A DNA stretch of 64,000 bases from Candidatus Nitrosocaldus schleperae (GCA_013538805.1 JABXGR010000007.1:1-64000), one strand, 5' to 3'; counted from the stretch's first letter, positions 25,545-36,199 are shown. Notes: a model not told the origin generated them from the sequence alone. Translations and numbers: made by a program.

Positions 25545-25931
25545 TTATTCTTCCTTCCTTCCTCTTTCATCTAACATTTTGAGTATATCATCAACGAATC
25601 TTACAAGCCTCTCTGCTTTTGCTTTAGAGTAACGTATAGGAAGGTATCTAGATGCTATATATGCTATCTTGAGATCATCTATAAGTTCGATGTTATCTCT
25701 CATAATCTTAACAAGATCTTGATCTATCTTGGCTAGATCATCGATAAGTACAGTTAGATCATGTATCTTTGTATAGTACCCTATTGATTTTGCTAGCAGG
25801 TATTTTATCTTTAGTTGAAGGGCTTGCTCAGCATGAAAGATAGCAAGATCGTAGAATCCCTTATTGAGGTCATCAAGCGCCTCTTGTATGAACATCTTTG
25901 CTCGTTCATTGAGTATCTCCTCATCATTCAT
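25545..25931 (-). CDS. HEPN-domain protein
   Basis: A 128-residue all-helical protein with the HEPN pattern FIQEALDDLNKGFYDLAIFHAEQALQLKIKYLLA and a later YIASRYLPIRYSKAKAERLV. HEPN proteins are often RNases held in check by the neighbouring MNT protein. The catalytic R-x4-6-H motif of toxic HEPN proteins is not visible, so this copy may be noncatalytic or of the dimer-scaffold type. It is the first gene of the pair, separated from the MNT start by 25 bases. The 203 bases before it (25932-26134) hold A/T-rich sequence and the hisH promoter area. Confidence 0.85.
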   Translation of the reverse strand: MNDEEILNERAKMFIQEALDDLNKGFYDLAIFHAEQALQLKIKYLLAKSIGYYTKIHDLTVLIDDLAKIDQDLVKIMRDNIELIDDLKIAYIASRYLPIRYSKAKAERLVRFVDDILKMLDERGRKEE

Positions 25932-26134
25932 CCTATAACCATCTCCATCAACCTAGGTCTATGCAACGATAGCAATGGTTATATGTTTATTTGAGCTCTG
26001 CACAAGTTAGGCTTTAAGTTAATGCAATCGGTAGGATGATTCTGCTTGGCAATAAATATTGCGTTTGTGTTATCATACAACCATATATCTATAAGAATAG
26101 ATAAATTAGAGTCATGCAGATAGAATAGCGTAGG

Positions 26135-26743
26135 ATGAGTAGAGTTGCTATATTCGATTATGGTGCTGGCAACATATTCAGCATAAAGGTTGCTCTTGAG
26201 AGGCTTGGTGCAGATGTAGAAGTTATAAGGAGCATGGACAACCTTAACATGTACAATGCATTGATCCTTCCAGGTGTAGGGAACTTCGATCCTGCTATGA
26301 GGAGCATCATGCCTTACAAGGATAGACTGCTTGATGCTCTAGCCTCTAGCATGCCTATGCTTGGAATATGTTTAGGCATGGAGATGCTATTTGAGAGGAG
26401 TGAAGAAGGCATCATCCCAGGGTTGAGGATACTTGCTGGAGATGTTGTGATGCTGCCTAGGAGCGTTAAGATCCCTCATATGGGCTGGAATAGGTTAAGG
26501 ATCAATACTAGCAGTAGCGTTCTACTAAATGGTATAGAGGATGGTACATGGGTGTACTTTGTACACTCATACCATGCAAAGCCAAGGGATGCTAGAGTTG
26601 TTAGTGCAACATCCAAGTATGGTGTTGAGTTCCCAGCAGTCATAGAGCATGGCAGTATCTTTGGTACACAGTTCCATCCAGAGAAGTCTGGCTCTGATGG
26701 TATGCATATGCTAAGCAACTTCCTTAACTATCTTAAGAGATGA
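26135..26743 (+). CDS. hisH: Imidazole glycerol phosphate synthase, glutaminase subunit
   Basis: HisH releases ammonia from glutamine and channels it to HisF. The 202-residue class I amidotransferase has FDYGAGNIFSIKVALERLG, LPGVGNFDPAM, the nucleophile elbow MLGICLGMEMLFE (Cys about residue 77), MGWNRL, FVHSYHA and the His-x-Glu pair in FGTQFHPEKSGSDG. Its stop overlaps the first candidate hisA start (ATGA). It resumes the cluster after the HEPN/MNT interruption. Confidence 0.96.
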   Translation: MSRVAIFDYGAGNIFSIKVALERLGADVEVIRSMDNLNMYNALILPGVGNFDPAMRSIMPYKDRLLDALASSMPMLGICLGMEMLFERSEEGIIPGLRILAGDVVMLPRSVKIPHMGWNRLRINTSSSVLLNGIEDGTWVYFVHSYHAKPRDARVVSATSKYGVEFPAVIEHGSIFGTQFHPEKSGSDGMHMLSNFLNYLKR

Positions 26744-27495
26744 TCCCATCACACAAGGTTATGAAGATAATACCTGCTATAGACTTGATCGATGGCAAGG
26801 ATGTAAGGTTAACTAAGGGCGACCCATCTAAGCAAACTGTATATAGCGATGATCCTTTAGCAGTAGCATATACATGGGCTAGAGAAGGGGCAGATGCCCT
26901 CCATGTCGTTGATCTAAATGCAACACTCTCACTAGCAGTAGATAATAGAACAATTGTAGAGAGGATAAGTAAGAGTGTAAGCATACCAGTGCATGCTGCT
27001 GGGGGCATAAGGAGTTTAGATGCTGCTGTATCGATGCTTGAGCATGCATATGCTGTAGTAATTGCTACACTTGCATTCAAGGATGAGCATTCACTAACTA
27101 GATTGCTTGAACTCTATGGCTATGAGAGGATAATAGTTGCATTAGACCACGAAGATGGTATAGTTAAGATCCATGGATGGAAGGATAGCGTTGGTATGGG
27201 CATAGAGGATGCGTTAAGGCACTTCTCTTCATTGGGAGTAAAGAGATTCCTTGTAACGGATACAGCAAGGGATGGTACTATGCTAGGCTTGAGCAACTCA
27301 TCGATCAAGATTATAAGGGATGCTAATAGAGCAGGGCTTGAGATCATAGCATCTGGAGGGATAACAACCCTTGAGGATGTTAGGATGGCTAGAGATGCTG
27401 GAGCCTATGCTGTAATACTAGGCAAGGCATTGTATGAAGGTAGAATAAGAATAAGTGATGCCAAGTCTATCTCTTCCTTATCATCCTCATCTTAG
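26740..27495 (+). CDS. hisA: ProFAR isomerase (HisA)
   Basis: It performs the Amadori isomerisation of ProFAR to PRFAR on a TIM barrel with two phosphate sites. Motifs: IIPAIDLIDGKDVRLTKGD (catalytic Asp and phosphate area), ALHVVDLNATL, PVHAAGGIRS, LVTDTARDGTMLG (second catalytic Asp) and EIIASGGITTLEDV. The ATG at 26740 overlaps the hisH stop, favouring coupling; ATG 26761 (MKIIPAIDLID) gives the more typical N-terminus. No separate TrpF is in the window, so a PriA-like dual role cannot be excluded. Confidence 0.94.
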   Translation: MIPSHKVMKIIPAIDLIDGKDVRLTKGDPSKQTVYSDDPLAVAYTWAREGADALHVVDLNATLSLAVDNRTIVERISKSVSIPVHAAGGIRSLDAAVSMLEHAYAVVIATLAFKDEHSLTRLLELYGYERIIVALDHEDGIVKIHGWKDSVGMGIEDALRHFSSLGVKRFLVTDTARDGTMLGLSNSSIKIIRDANRAGLEIIASGGITTLEDVRMARDAGAYAVILGKALYEGRIRISDAKSISSLSSSS

Positions 27496-27542
27496 CTAGC
27501 CTTACATTATAATTAAATTATGTTCTCTATGCACTCTTTACA

Positions 27543-28310
27543 TTGTTAGCAAAGAGGATAATCCCATGCTTGGATGTGGATAAGGGGAGAGTGGTTAAAG
27601 GTATACACTTCAAGGATATAAGGGATGCTGGCAATCCAGTTGAGTTGGCTAAGCATTATAGTGATGATGGTGCAGATGAACTAGTCTTCCTTGACATAAC
27701 TGCTAGTGAAGAGCATAGAGCAACTATGGTAGATGTTGTTAAGAGTGTAGCAAGAGCAATAGATATACCATTCACTGTTGGAGGAGGCATAAGGAGCATG
27801 GAGGATGCTAGAGCAATACTACTTGCTGGAGCAGACAAGGTATCAATAAACACTGCTGCTCTCAAGAACCCTTCCCTTATAACAGAACTGAAGGATATAT
27901 TTGGTAAGCAGTGTGTTGTTGTTGCAATAGATGCGAAGAGGAGCATTAGAGATGGGAAGGTATTCTATGAGGTCTACATATATGGAGGGAAGAGAGCAAC
28001 TGGTATTGATGCTATTGAATGGGCTAGAAAGGCAGAGGGCCTTGGTGCTGGGGAACTACTGCTAACAAGCATAGATAAGGATGGCACAAAGGATGGCTAT
28101 GATCTTGAGTTGACTGCTCAAGTATGCAAGGCAGTAAATATACCTGTTATAGCATCTGGTGGTGCTGGAGGTCCAGAGCATATGCTTGAACTCTTCAAGC
28201 ATACAGGTGCTGATGCTGCACTTGCTGCATCCATCTTCCATTATGGTGAGTACACTGTAAGGTATGTAAAGCAGTATCTCAAGGATAATGGGGTAGAGGT
28301 AAGGGTGTGA
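27543..28310 (+). CDS. hisF: Imidazole glycerol phosphate synthase, cyclase subunit
   Basis: HisF uses ammonia from HisH to form imidazoleglycerol phosphate and AICAR. The 255-residue barrel has [70 protein letters not shown] and [14 protein letters not shown]. The start is TTG 27543, which gives exactly the family N-terminus; A/T-rich TAATTAAATTA about 30 bases upstream suggests a leaderless start. It is the last his gene in the window; hisI and hisE are absent. Confidence 0.95.
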   Translation: MLAKRIIPCLDVDKGRVVKGIHFKDIRDAGNPVELAKHYSDDGADELVFLDITASEEHRATMVDVVKSVARAIDIPFTVGGGIRSMEDARAILLAGADKVSINTAALKNPSLITELKDIFGKQCVVVAIDAKRSIRDGKVFYEVYIYGGKRATGIDAIEWARKAEGLGAGELLLTSIDKDGTKDGYDLELTAQVCKAVNIPVIASGGAGGPEHMLELFKHTGADAALAASIFHYGEYTVRYVKQYLKDNGVEVRV

Positions 28311-28411
28311 TCAATCTATTTATCGCAAGGAAGTGTATGATAAGCAGTTATATACTACATGCAATTCATTGATAGATGATCCTCATTGGAGTTGGCTAGT
28401 AGTAATAGAAT

Positions 28412-28532
28412 TGGTAGCCCGGCCCAGATTCGAACTGGGGTCTGGGGCTCCAAAGGCCCCCATGCTTGACCGCTACATTCGGCGAGCATTCTATTATTTG
28501 GTTAGTATAGTGATCATGCTCTCCACCGGGCT
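28412..28532 (-). tRNA. tRNA-Gln (UUG) with a 45-base D-arm intron
   Basis: On the minus strand the exon 28532-28523 (AGCCCGGTGG) is followed by an intron 28522-28478, then the exon 28477-28415 and an encoded CCA. The spliced 76 bases fold normally: acceptor AGCCCGG/CCGGGCT, T8, D stem GTGT/GCAT, anticodon stem GGGGC/GCCCC with loop CTTTGGA (anticodon TTG), T stem CCCAG/CTGGG, T loop TTCGAAT. The intron lies between positions 10 and 11 and fits bulge-helix-bulge: central helix CGGT/GCCG, bulges GGA and AAT, inner helix GAGCAT/ATGCTC. A second copy of AGCCCGG (28540-28534) lies directly upstream. TTATTAATAA on the minus strand (28569-28560) is a likely TATA box. Confidence 0.9.
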
Positions 28533-28626
28533 GCCGGGCTATACCTCATGAACCTTATCTTATTAATAATCTTAATTGCCCATGCGTGTAAAGGCTTTAT
28601 TAATCTCATCCCATAATCCTATCAGA

Positions 28627-29778
28627 TTGAAGGTAGTGGTGTATGGTCTTAGTACTGAGGGCTACAACATAGCCAAGAGCCTCTCACTGAAGGGTTTTGA
28701 TGTATCCATGGTAGATGAGTCTAAAGGCATGGCCGTATCCATTAGGGCTGAGATGGCTATGGCTTACTCAAGTGTTAATGCGTTGATGGAGGATGAGCCG
28801 TTGCTGGGGTTGGAGCCTGAGGGTATTGCAATAGCAAGTGCAGACTATATATTCTTCACACCAAAGATAAGAAAGGTTGCTCATGATGCAAAGGTAGAGA
28901 TTGCAGGAAAGTTTAGGAGCATGATAAATCATCTTGGGAAGGACTCATCAATAATATACTGTATACCAACTGGGATAGGAGGAAACAAGGAGGTGATGGA
29001 GGTGCTGGAGCATGTTACTAACATGAAGGTTAATGAGGATATCAACTACTACTACATGCCTATAGCAACTGATGCCCTAGGTTATGTTATAGGCTCTACA
29101 TCTATTATGAGGGAGGATCAAGGCATATACAGGATAATCGAGTGTGTTACTGATGGCAGTAAGATCTCTATGATGGATATACAATCAGCAGAGATACTCT
29201 ACTCAAATAGGGTGCTCTCGCACTACATACCCCTTATAACAGCATTCGAACTATGCAAGAATATAAGCGAGGACACACGTAGCATACTTAGAGAGGAGGA
29301 AGGGCTAAGGGAACTCTTCATAGATGATGTTGCCTCTAGCCTATTTGACCTCTACATGCTTGCAAACTCCATAGAGAGTGCTACTCTAGCACATATAATA
29401 AATAACTGCATAAGGAGCCTAGAGGCATACTCCAAGCATATTGTAGATGAGGTAAGGTTACTGCTCAAGAAGAAGGATCTTAGGGCAAGCAAGTGCAAGA
29501 TAGTCATAGCATGGAGTATAGATAGCAATGAGATGAGGAGTAGCAGAACAGCTATGCTATCACTCCTCTCATCTAGGCTAAGGGATTATGTAGGTGATGT
29601 GGATATGCTAAAAGGTACAAGCCTATTAGAGGTGTATGATGAGAGAACCCTTGTTATACTTGCATGCTCAAGGGCAGATTATGAGAGGATAAAGGATTAC
29701 ATGGATAAGGTTAAGAGTATAGGGAGGGATTCCATAATAGTAGTCAAGGCAAACCCCCTATGCGAGGTTATAGATTGA
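28627..29778 (+). CDS. Rossmann-fold protein, UDP-sugar dehydrogenase-like N-terminus
   Basis: The N-terminus LKVVVYGLSTEGYNIAKSLSLKGFDVSMVDES resembles the NAD-binding fold of nucleotide-sugar dehydrogenases, but the rest (~350 residues) has no motif I recognise and lacks the catalytic Cys segment of that family. It is helical in the middle (SLFDLYMLANSIESATLAHIINNC), with a mixed C-terminal domain. I prefer TTG 28627, since TTTATTAAT (28596-28604) lies about 27 bases upstream; starts at ATG 28582 or TTG 28576 would place the promoter inside the gene. It precedes grpE by 38 bases, so it may be part of the heat-shock transcript. Confidence 0.7.
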   Translation: MKVVVYGLSTEGYNIAKSLSLKGFDVSMVDESKGMAVSIRAEMAMAYSSVNALMEDEPLLGLEPEGIAIASADYIFFTPKIRKVAHDAKVEIAGKFRSMINHLGKDSSIIYCIPTGIGGNKEVMEVLEHVTNMKVNEDINYYYMPIATDALGYVIGSTSIMREDQGIYRIIECVTDGSKISMMDIQSAEILYSNRVLSHYIPLITAFELCKNISEDTRSILREEEGLRELFIDDVASSLFDLYMLANSIESATLAHIINNCIRSLEAYSKHIVDEVRLLLKKKDLRASKCKIVIAWSIDSNEMRSSRTAMLSLLSSRLRDYVGDVDMLKGTSLLEVYDERTLVILACSRADYERIKDYMDKVKSIGRDSIIVVKANPLCEVID

Positions 29779-29816
29779 ATGCTAGGTTTATAGGCTGGCA
29801 TATTTGAGTTTATACT

Positions 29817-30392
29817 ATGAGTGCTATGAATGATGATGGTAATGGTAATGGTGATACTGTTAGCAACGATGCTACTACTACTAATAGCAAGGAGGCTGTT
29901 GCTAGGGGTTCAGGCAACGAAGAGGTTGAGATGCTAAAGAGTGCATTGAAGGAGTATGAGAGTAAATACAAGTACCTCCTTGCAGATTACGATAACTACA
30001 GGAAGAGGGTTGAGAGAGAAGCAGAGTATAGGATAAGGCAGAGTATAGAGTCATTTGTACTCAAACTCCTCAACCTTAGGGATGACTTCATGAGGGCAGT
30101 GGATGCTGCAAGGAAGGGCTCTGATAAGCATATAGTAGAAGGGCTTGAAAGCGTGCTTAAGAACCTTGATGGTATACTCAAGGATGCGGGGGTTGTAGAG
30201 ATACCTGCTGTAGGAAGGGCATTCAATCCAAGCATGCATGAGGCAGTATCCTTCATCTACAATGCTGAACTCCCAGATCTAACAGTTACAAATGAGATAA
30301 GGAAGGGTTATATGATGAATGATAAAGTAATAAGACCCAGCCTTGTAGAGGTATCTAGGAGACCTGTACAGGAAGGAGGTGGTGAGTTATGA
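29817..30392 (+). CDS. grpE: Nucleotide exchange factor GrpE
   Basis: GrpE releases ADP from DnaK. The first ~40 residues are a low-complexity Asn/Asp/Gly-rich tail. Residues ~38-90 form the long dimer coiled coil with [20 protein letters not shown]. The beta domain follows with [19 protein letters not shown] and [18 protein letters not shown], near canonical. The stop overlaps the dnaK start by four bases (ATGA), so the two are coupled. Confidence 0.96.
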   Translation: MSAMNDDGNGNGDTVSNDATTTNSKEAVARGSGNEEVEMLKSALKEYESKYKYLLADYDNYRKRVEREAEYRIRQSIESFVLKLLNLRDDFMRAVDAARKGSDKHIVEGLESVLKNLDGILKDAGVVEIPAVGRAFNPSMHEAVSFIYNAELPDLTVTNEIRKGYMMNDKVIRPSLVEVSRRPVQEGGGEL

Positions 30393-32209
30393 GTAAGATA
30401 ATAGGCATAGATCTAGGTACAAGTAACTCTGCTGCTGCAGTTATAATTGGAGGCAAGCCTGTAGTTATACCATCAGCAGAAGGCACATCACTCTATGGCA
30501 AGTCATTCCCATCCATAGTTGCATTCACAAAGGATGGGCAACTCCTTGTAGGTGAACCAGCAAGGAGGCAGATGGTAACCAATCCAGAGGGCACAATTAT
30601 AGCAGCGAAGCGCAAGATGGGTACAGATTATAAATTCAAGGTGTATGATAAGGAGTATACACCTCAGCAGATCTCAGCACTGATACTGCAGAAGATAAAG
30701 AAGGATGCAGAAGCATTCCTTGGTGAGAAGATAGAGAAGGCTGTAATTACAGTGCCAGCATACTTCAATGATAACCAGAGGCAGGCTACAAAGGATGCTG
30801 GTGAGATAGCAGGGCTTCAGGTTGTAAGGCTTATACCAGAGCCAACTGCTGCTGCCCTAGCATATGGGCTTGACAAGGCTGACAAGGATCTCAAGATAAT
30901 GGTATTTGATCTTGGAGGAGGCACCCTTGATGTTACAATAATGGAGATGGGAGGAGGGGTATTCGAGGTCAAGGCTACATCTGGAGATACACAGTTAGGA
31001 GGAACGGATATGGATAATGCAATAGTAGATTACATAGTGAGCAGGTTCAAGGAGGATACAGGCATAGATCTTAGCAGGGATAGGATGGCTATGATGCGTG
31101 TAAGGGAGGCAGCAGAGAAGGCAAAGATAGAGTTATCATCACTGCTAACCACTGAGATAAACCTGCCATTCATAGCATACGATCCAAGGAACAATGAGCC
31201 TAAACATCTTAACATGACACTTACTAGAGCAAAGTTGGAGGAGTTGATAAGACCAATAGTTGAGCGCTGTAGGCAGCCTATGATGCAGGCATTGGCAGAT
31301 GCAAAGATGAAGCCTGAGGATATAGATAAGATCATCCTTATAGGAGGTCCAACAAGGATTCCCATGATAAGAGAGTTTGTTAAGCAGATCATGGGCAAGG
31401 AGCCAGAGAGGGGTGTAGATCCAATGGAGGCTGTAGCGATAGGGGCAGCGATACAAGGCGCAATAATAGCAGGGGATATAGCAAGGGATATAGTGCTCCT
31501 TGATGTAACTCCTTTGAGCCTTGGTGTTGAAGTGCTAGGAGGCTTGGCAGAGAAGATAATAGAGAGGAACACAACCATACCATGCAAGAGGAGCAAGATA
31601 TTCACAACAGCAGCAGATTACCAGACAGCAGTAACCATACATGTTGTGCAAGGCGAGAGGCCAATGGCTGCTGATAACGTCTCTCTAGGCATGTTCACAC
31701 TCTCTGGCATACCTCCAGCACCTAGAGGAGTACCTCAGATAGAGGTTACATTTGATCTTGATACTAATGGCATACTACATGTAAGTGCAAAGGATCTAGC
31801 AACTGGGAAGGAGCAGAGCATAACTATAACCTCAGCAAACAAGTTGAGCAAGGAGGAGATAGAGAGGCTCAAGAGAGAGGCAGAGATGTATGCTGAGCAG
31901 GATAAGAGGAAGAAGGAGGAGGCTGAGTTAAGGAACGAGGCTGATAACCTGATATACACTGCTGATAGGATGGTAAAGCAGGATCTGAAGGATAAGTTAA
32001 GTGGAGAGCAGGTTGAGAGGATAAACAAGGCAATACAGGCATTGAAGGATGCACTAGCAGGGAAGGATACAGCATTGATAAAGAGCAGGCTTGATGAGTT
32101 GAAGAGTATCCTTGGAGAGATAAGTGCACAGGTGTATAGCAGGGTAGGTTCAAGCACAGGTGCTGGATCCTCATCTTCTTCATCATCCTCAACAGCAGGC
32201 AGCAAGTGA
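30389..32209 (+). CDS. dnaK: Molecular chaperone DnaK (Hsp70)
   Basis: The 606-residue protein has the complete Hsp70 plan: ATPase domain (1-~370) with [51 protein letters not shown] and [17 protein letters not shown]; linker and substrate-binding domain ([19 protein letters not shown]); helical lid and a Ser-rich tail. Hsp70 in archaea is usually viewed as acquired from bacteria. It forms a grpE-dnaK-dnaJ set, and three small heat-shock genes also lie in the window. Confidence 0.98.
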   Translation: MSKIIGIDLGTSNSAAAVIIGGKPVVIPSAEGTSLYGKSFPSIVAFTKDGQLLVGEPARRQMVTNPEGTIIAAKRKMGTDYKFKVYDKEYTPQQISALILQKIKKDAEAFLGEKIEKAVITVPAYFNDNQRQATKDAGEIAGLQVVRLIPEPTAAALAYGLDKADKDLKIMVFDLGGGTLDVTIMEMGGGVFEVKATSGDTQLGGTDMDNAIVDYIVSRFKEDTGIDLSRDRMAMMRVREAAEKAKIELSSLLTTEINLPFIAYDPRNNEPKHLNMTLTRAKLEELIRPIVERCRQPMMQALADAKMKPEDIDKIILIGGPTRIPMIREFVKQIMGKEPERGVDPMEAVAIGAAIQGAIIAGDIARDIVLLDVTPLSLGVEVLGGLAEKIIERNTTIPCKRSKIFTTAADYQTAVTIHVVQGERPMAADNVSLGMFTLSGIPPAPRGVPQIEVTFDLDTNGILHVSAKDLATGKEQSITITSANKLSKEEIERLKREAEMYAEQDKRKKEEAELRNEADNLIYTADRMVKQDLKDKLSGEQVERINKAIQALKDALAGKDTALIKSRLDELKSILGEISAQVYSRVGSSTGAGSSSSSSSSTAGSK

Positions 32210-32263
32210 ATGATTGAGCAGACAATCATTAAATAAACGATTTATTATTTTTTATTTGTGTGA

Positions 32264-33424
<1,161 letters not shown>

Positions 33425-33728
33425 GTAGGGTAGGGTAGGTGTGTAGGGGTGTACAAATAATAGATAACAACATCTAACAATATAGTGTTCTGCTAGTCAG
33501 ATTACCTAGATGGGTGAGTTATTTATGCTGCTTCAAAGCCTCGCTATGATAAAGCCTATCATGAAGCAAGAGGAGTATCTGCTCTTGCATATAAGGGATT
33601 CATAATATGAGTTGATTATATGGATAACCTCTGGTAGAATAGGATTCTAATAGTAGATTGTATTAACACTACTATCATCTATGAGAAGTGTAAAAAGATT
33701 TTTATCTTATCATATGGTAGGTAATTGC
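33425..33728. other. 304-base gap after dnaJ: G-rich start, no clear gene
   Basis: Immediately after the dnaJ stop the plus strand carries a run of GGTAGG/GGGTAGGG steps (33422-33449) ending in GTAGGGG, a possible two-layer G-quadruplex. The rest is A/T-rich; a 26-codon frame at 33526 is too short and unfamiliar to call. A TATA-like TTTTTATCTT at 33699-33708 precedes the Hsp20 start. Confidence 0.5.
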
Positions 33729-34316
33729 ATGTCATGGGAGGAGTGGTTCGGTAGGAGGAGAAGACCATTCGCATTCTGGCAGGAGATAGAGGAGATGATG
33801 CGTGAGATGGAGAGGGAGATGGAGAGGATGTTCGAGAGGAGCATGAAAGAACTTGAGGAGATGGTTCCCAAGGACCTTGTAAGAGAGTACAAACTGCCAG
33901 ATGGAAGAGTAAGGAGAGAGTGGGGCCCATTCGTCTACGGCTACTCTCTTACCATAGGACCTGATGGAAAGCCAGTTATAAGAGAGTTCGGCAACGTTAG
34001 ACCTTCATTTACAGGTGGAAGGATAGCACTGAAGGAGGAGAGGGAGCCTTTGGTTGATGTTATGAGCACTGATGGAGAGTTGAAGGTGATAGCTGAACTC
34101 CCAGGGATAAACAAGGAGGATATAAGGGTTACAGCAACCGAGAAGAGTGTTAACATAAGGGCTGAGAACCCTGAGAGGAAGTACAGCAAGAGCATAGATC
34201 TGCCAGAAGAGGTTGATCCTGCTAGTGCTAAATCAACCTACAAGAATGGCATACTTGAGATAACATTCAAGAAGAAAGGTTCGAAGCAGGAAGGATTCAC
34301 CATAAAGGTTGAGTAG
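33729..34316 (+). CDS. Hsp20 small heat-shock protein with acidic N-terminal extension
   Basis: Small heat-shock proteins hold unfolding proteins in oligomers until Hsp70 refolds them. The 195-residue chain is long for an archaeal Hsp20: residues ~10-50 are a Met/Glu-rich helix (EIEEMMREMEREMERMFE), ~50-100 a GPFVYGYS segment, and the alpha-crystallin domain starts at EPLVDVMSTDGELKVIAELPGINKEDIRV and ends at YKNGILEITFKKK with a final IKV tail motif. I choose ATG 33729; a TATA-like sequence 20-30 bases upstream argues against the earlier ATG at 33681. Confidence 0.88.
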   Translation: MSWEEWFGRRRRPFAFWQEIEEMMREMEREMERMFERSMKELEEMVPKDLVREYKLPDGRVRREWGPFVYGYSLTIGPDGKPVIREFGNVRPSFTGGRIALKEEREPLVDVMSTDGELKVIAELPGINKEDIRVTATEKSVNIRAENPERKYSKSIDLPEEVDPASAKSTYKNGILEITFKKKGSKQEGFTIKVE

Positions 34317-34350
34317 TGTACTGATGCTGATAGGAAGGAGTGATGCAAAC

Positions 34351-35082
34351 ATGAAGGTTGTAGAGTACGATAGCAGCAAGATGGAATCACCCTATATTTT
34401 TATAGGTCTGCCAGATGTTGGGTTAGTAGGTAGCATAGCAGTCTCCTACATGATAGAGAGCATAAAGATGACTGAGATAGGGTATGTAGAGTCTGATCTC
34501 TTCCCTCCATTACTGCTAGTTAGGAATGGAGAGGTGAAGAACCCAATAAGACTGTACTCAAACACAACCAATATTATAGCATTGATATCAGAGATGCCCA
34601 TACATCCTTCACTCCTGCAGGAGTTTGTAACCAGCATAGCAGAGTGGTTCAAGAAGGTAAACCCTAGGCTTGTGGTAAGCATAACAGGCATTCCAGTGCA
34701 GAACAGGCTCAACATAGATAAGCCAAAGGTATTCTATATAGCAACTGATGAGCATGCATCATCGCTGATGAGATCAACACAAGCACTTGTATTCGAGGAA
34801 GGTATACTATTTGGTGCATATGCAGCAATACTAAAGGCATGCATGAGCAGGAGCATACCAACACTAACGCTCTTCACACAATCCCATCTCAACTTCCCAG
34901 ACCCATTTGCATCGATAGAGGCGCTAGAGGTTCTAAACAAAGCATTAAACATAGGCATAGATCTTAATGAGTTGAGGGAGGAGGCTGAGATGATAAGGAT
35001 AAAGACCAGGGAGTTGATGAAGCAGACTGAGAGCATGCTAGCAGAGCCAAGGTTAAAGGCTACTCCAACATTCTATGGGTGA
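34351..35082 (+). CDS. PAC2-family proteasome-assembly-chaperone-like protein
   Basis: The family includes eukaryotic PAC2 and archaeal PbaA/PbaB, which help assemble proteasome complexes. The 243-residue protein shows SPYIFIGLPDVGLVGSIAVSYMIES, IALISEMPIHPSLLQEF, VVSITGIPV and the C-terminal helix bundle. ATG 34351 follows AGGAAGGAG (34332-34340) by ten bases and gives MKVVEYDSSKMESPYIF; TTG 34309 or ATG 34324 would add an unlikely tail. It is sandwiched between two Hsp20 genes, and its stop overlaps the next start (TGATG), which places it in a protein-quality transcript. Confidence 0.85.
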   Translation: MKVVEYDSSKMESPYIFIGLPDVGLVGSIAVSYMIESIKMTEIGYVESDLFPPLLLVRNGEVKNPIRLYSNTTNIIALISEMPIHPSLLQEFVTSIAEWFKKVNPRLVVSITGIPVQNRLNIDKPKVFYIATDEHASSLMRSTQALVFEEGILFGAYAAILKACMSRSIPTLTLFTQSHLNFPDPFASIEALEVLNKALNIGIDLNELREEAEMIRIKTRELMKQTESMLAEPRLKATPTFYG

Positions 35083-35543
35083 TGAATATGAGTAGTGAAA
35101 GGAGAGATAAAGAGGAAGAGGGAGAGAGGCGTGATATATTCGATGTTATAGAGGAGATGGATAGGAGGATGAGGAAGATCATGGAGAGGGCATTCTCAAG
35201 CATGATCATGGATGTTGATGAGCAGTTGTACGATATAGAGAGGAGGGAACTTAAGCCACTTACACAGATAAGTGAGACTGATGAGGAGGTTATAGTTACG
35301 CTAGATATACCATGTGCAAGCAAGGAGAGTATAGAGTTGAAGGCAACTGAGGATACTCTATTCATAAGGGCAAGGATGGATAGATGCATAACGTTCAGCA
35401 ACGTTGAGTTTGAGAACTACAGCAAGAGTGTAAGGCTCCCAGCAAGGGTTGAACCTAAATATGCTAGAGCATCGTTCAGGAATGGAATTCTTCAGGTTAG
35501 GTTACCAAAGAAGTTTGAAGGCACTGAGATAAACATAGGTTGA
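35082..35543 (+). CDS. Hsp20-family protein, divergent
   Basis: The N-terminal 50 residues are highly charged (SSERRDKEEEGERRDIFDVI). The alpha-crystallin part follows: LKPLTQISETDEEVIVTLDIPCASKESIELKATEDTLFIRA, then YSKSVRLPARVEPKYARASFRNGILQVRLPKK. The usual A-x-x-x-n-G-v-L position is kept as FRNGILQV; no clear I-x-I tail remains (EINIG). ATG 35082 overlaps the PAC2 stop codon; GTG 35079 is less likely. It is the third gene of the Hsp20-PAC2-Hsp20 set. Confidence 0.85.
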   Translation: MNMSSERRDKEEEGERRDIFDVIEEMDRRMRKIMERAFSSMIMDVDEQLYDIERRELKPLTQISETDEEVIVTLDIPCASKESIELKATEDTLFIRARMDRCITFSNVEFENYSKSVRLPARVEPKYARASFRNGILQVRLPKKFEGTEINIG

Positions 35544-35593
35544 GTAGTTAGATTGGCTTGAAGGTTTATTATTTATTTTTGTGTAGGTAGTGG

Positions 35594-36199
35594 ATGAATT
35601 ATGATATGATGATGAGGAGGGGGAGTAGGAAGAGGAAGATGATGATGAAGATAGCAGTTGATGTTGATGGCGTACTTGCAGATATAATAAGCGTATGGTT
35701 AACATATTACAATGAGAGGCATGACTCATCACTCAGCAAGGAGCAGATACAGAGATGGGACTTCTGGAAGAGTATAGGTTATAGTGCAGAGAGGTTCTAT
35801 TCAGAACTAGCAACATGCTGGAAGGAATGGCACAAGGTTCCAGTGATGGAGGATGGTATCGCTAACTCTATAGCAACGCTTAGAAGTTTAGGCAAAGTGG
35901 ATATAGTAAGTGCACAGATGGCCAAGGATTATGTTAAGATGTGGCTTGATCATAACAAGATCATCTATGATGATTACGTTAGCGTCACAAGGGGAGTAGA
36001 CAAGGCAGATCTAGCATATGATGCATTCATAGATGACTCTCCAATAAATGCAGAGAGGATATCTAGCATGGGTAAGCTGGTCCTCCTCTACGATCAGCCA
36101 TGGAATAGGTACCTTGAGGATGGTAGATATATAGTAAGGGTTAAGAGTATGGATGAGGTAAGGAAGGTACTCATAGATAGATTTGTGAGCAAGTTATAA
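35594..36199 (+). CDS. HAD-family 5'-nucleotidase-like protein
   Basis: Motif I KIAVDVDGVLADI (nucleophile and general acid Asp) and IDDSPINAERI (motif IV) fit the NT5C/deoxyribonucleotidase branch of the HAD family, which dephosphorylates nucleoside monophosphates. The middle segment VPVMEDGIANSIATLRSLGKVDIVSA matches the region before motif II. About 201 residues from ATG 35594; a run of Met codons (residues 5-18) leaves other starts possible, and a T-rich TATA-like region at 35562-35578 supports the first. Not linked to the heat-shock genes in function. Confidence 0.75.
   Translation: MNYDMMMRRGSRKRKMMMKIAVDVDGVLADIISVWLTYYNERHDSSLSKEQIQRWDFWKSIGYSAERFYSELATCWKEWHKVPVMEDGIANSIATLRSLGKVDIVSAQMAKDYVKMWLDHNKIIYDDYVSVTRGVDKADLAYDAFIDDSPINAERISSMGKLVLLYDQPWNRYLEDGRYIVRVKSMDEVRKVLIDRFVSKL

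Noticed and set aside
24800-26134. Insertion sequence around the HEPN/MNT pair
   Set aside because: I found no terminal inverted repeats, target duplication or transposase remains.
28576-28626. N-terminal extension of the Rossmann protein before grpE
   Set aside because: The extension overlaps the promoter regions of this gene and of the divergent tRNA-Gln; TTG 28627 gives the clean start of the fold.
33526-33606. 26-codon frame in the gap before the Hsp20 gene
   Set aside because: Too short, no promoter at the right distance and no recognisable pattern.
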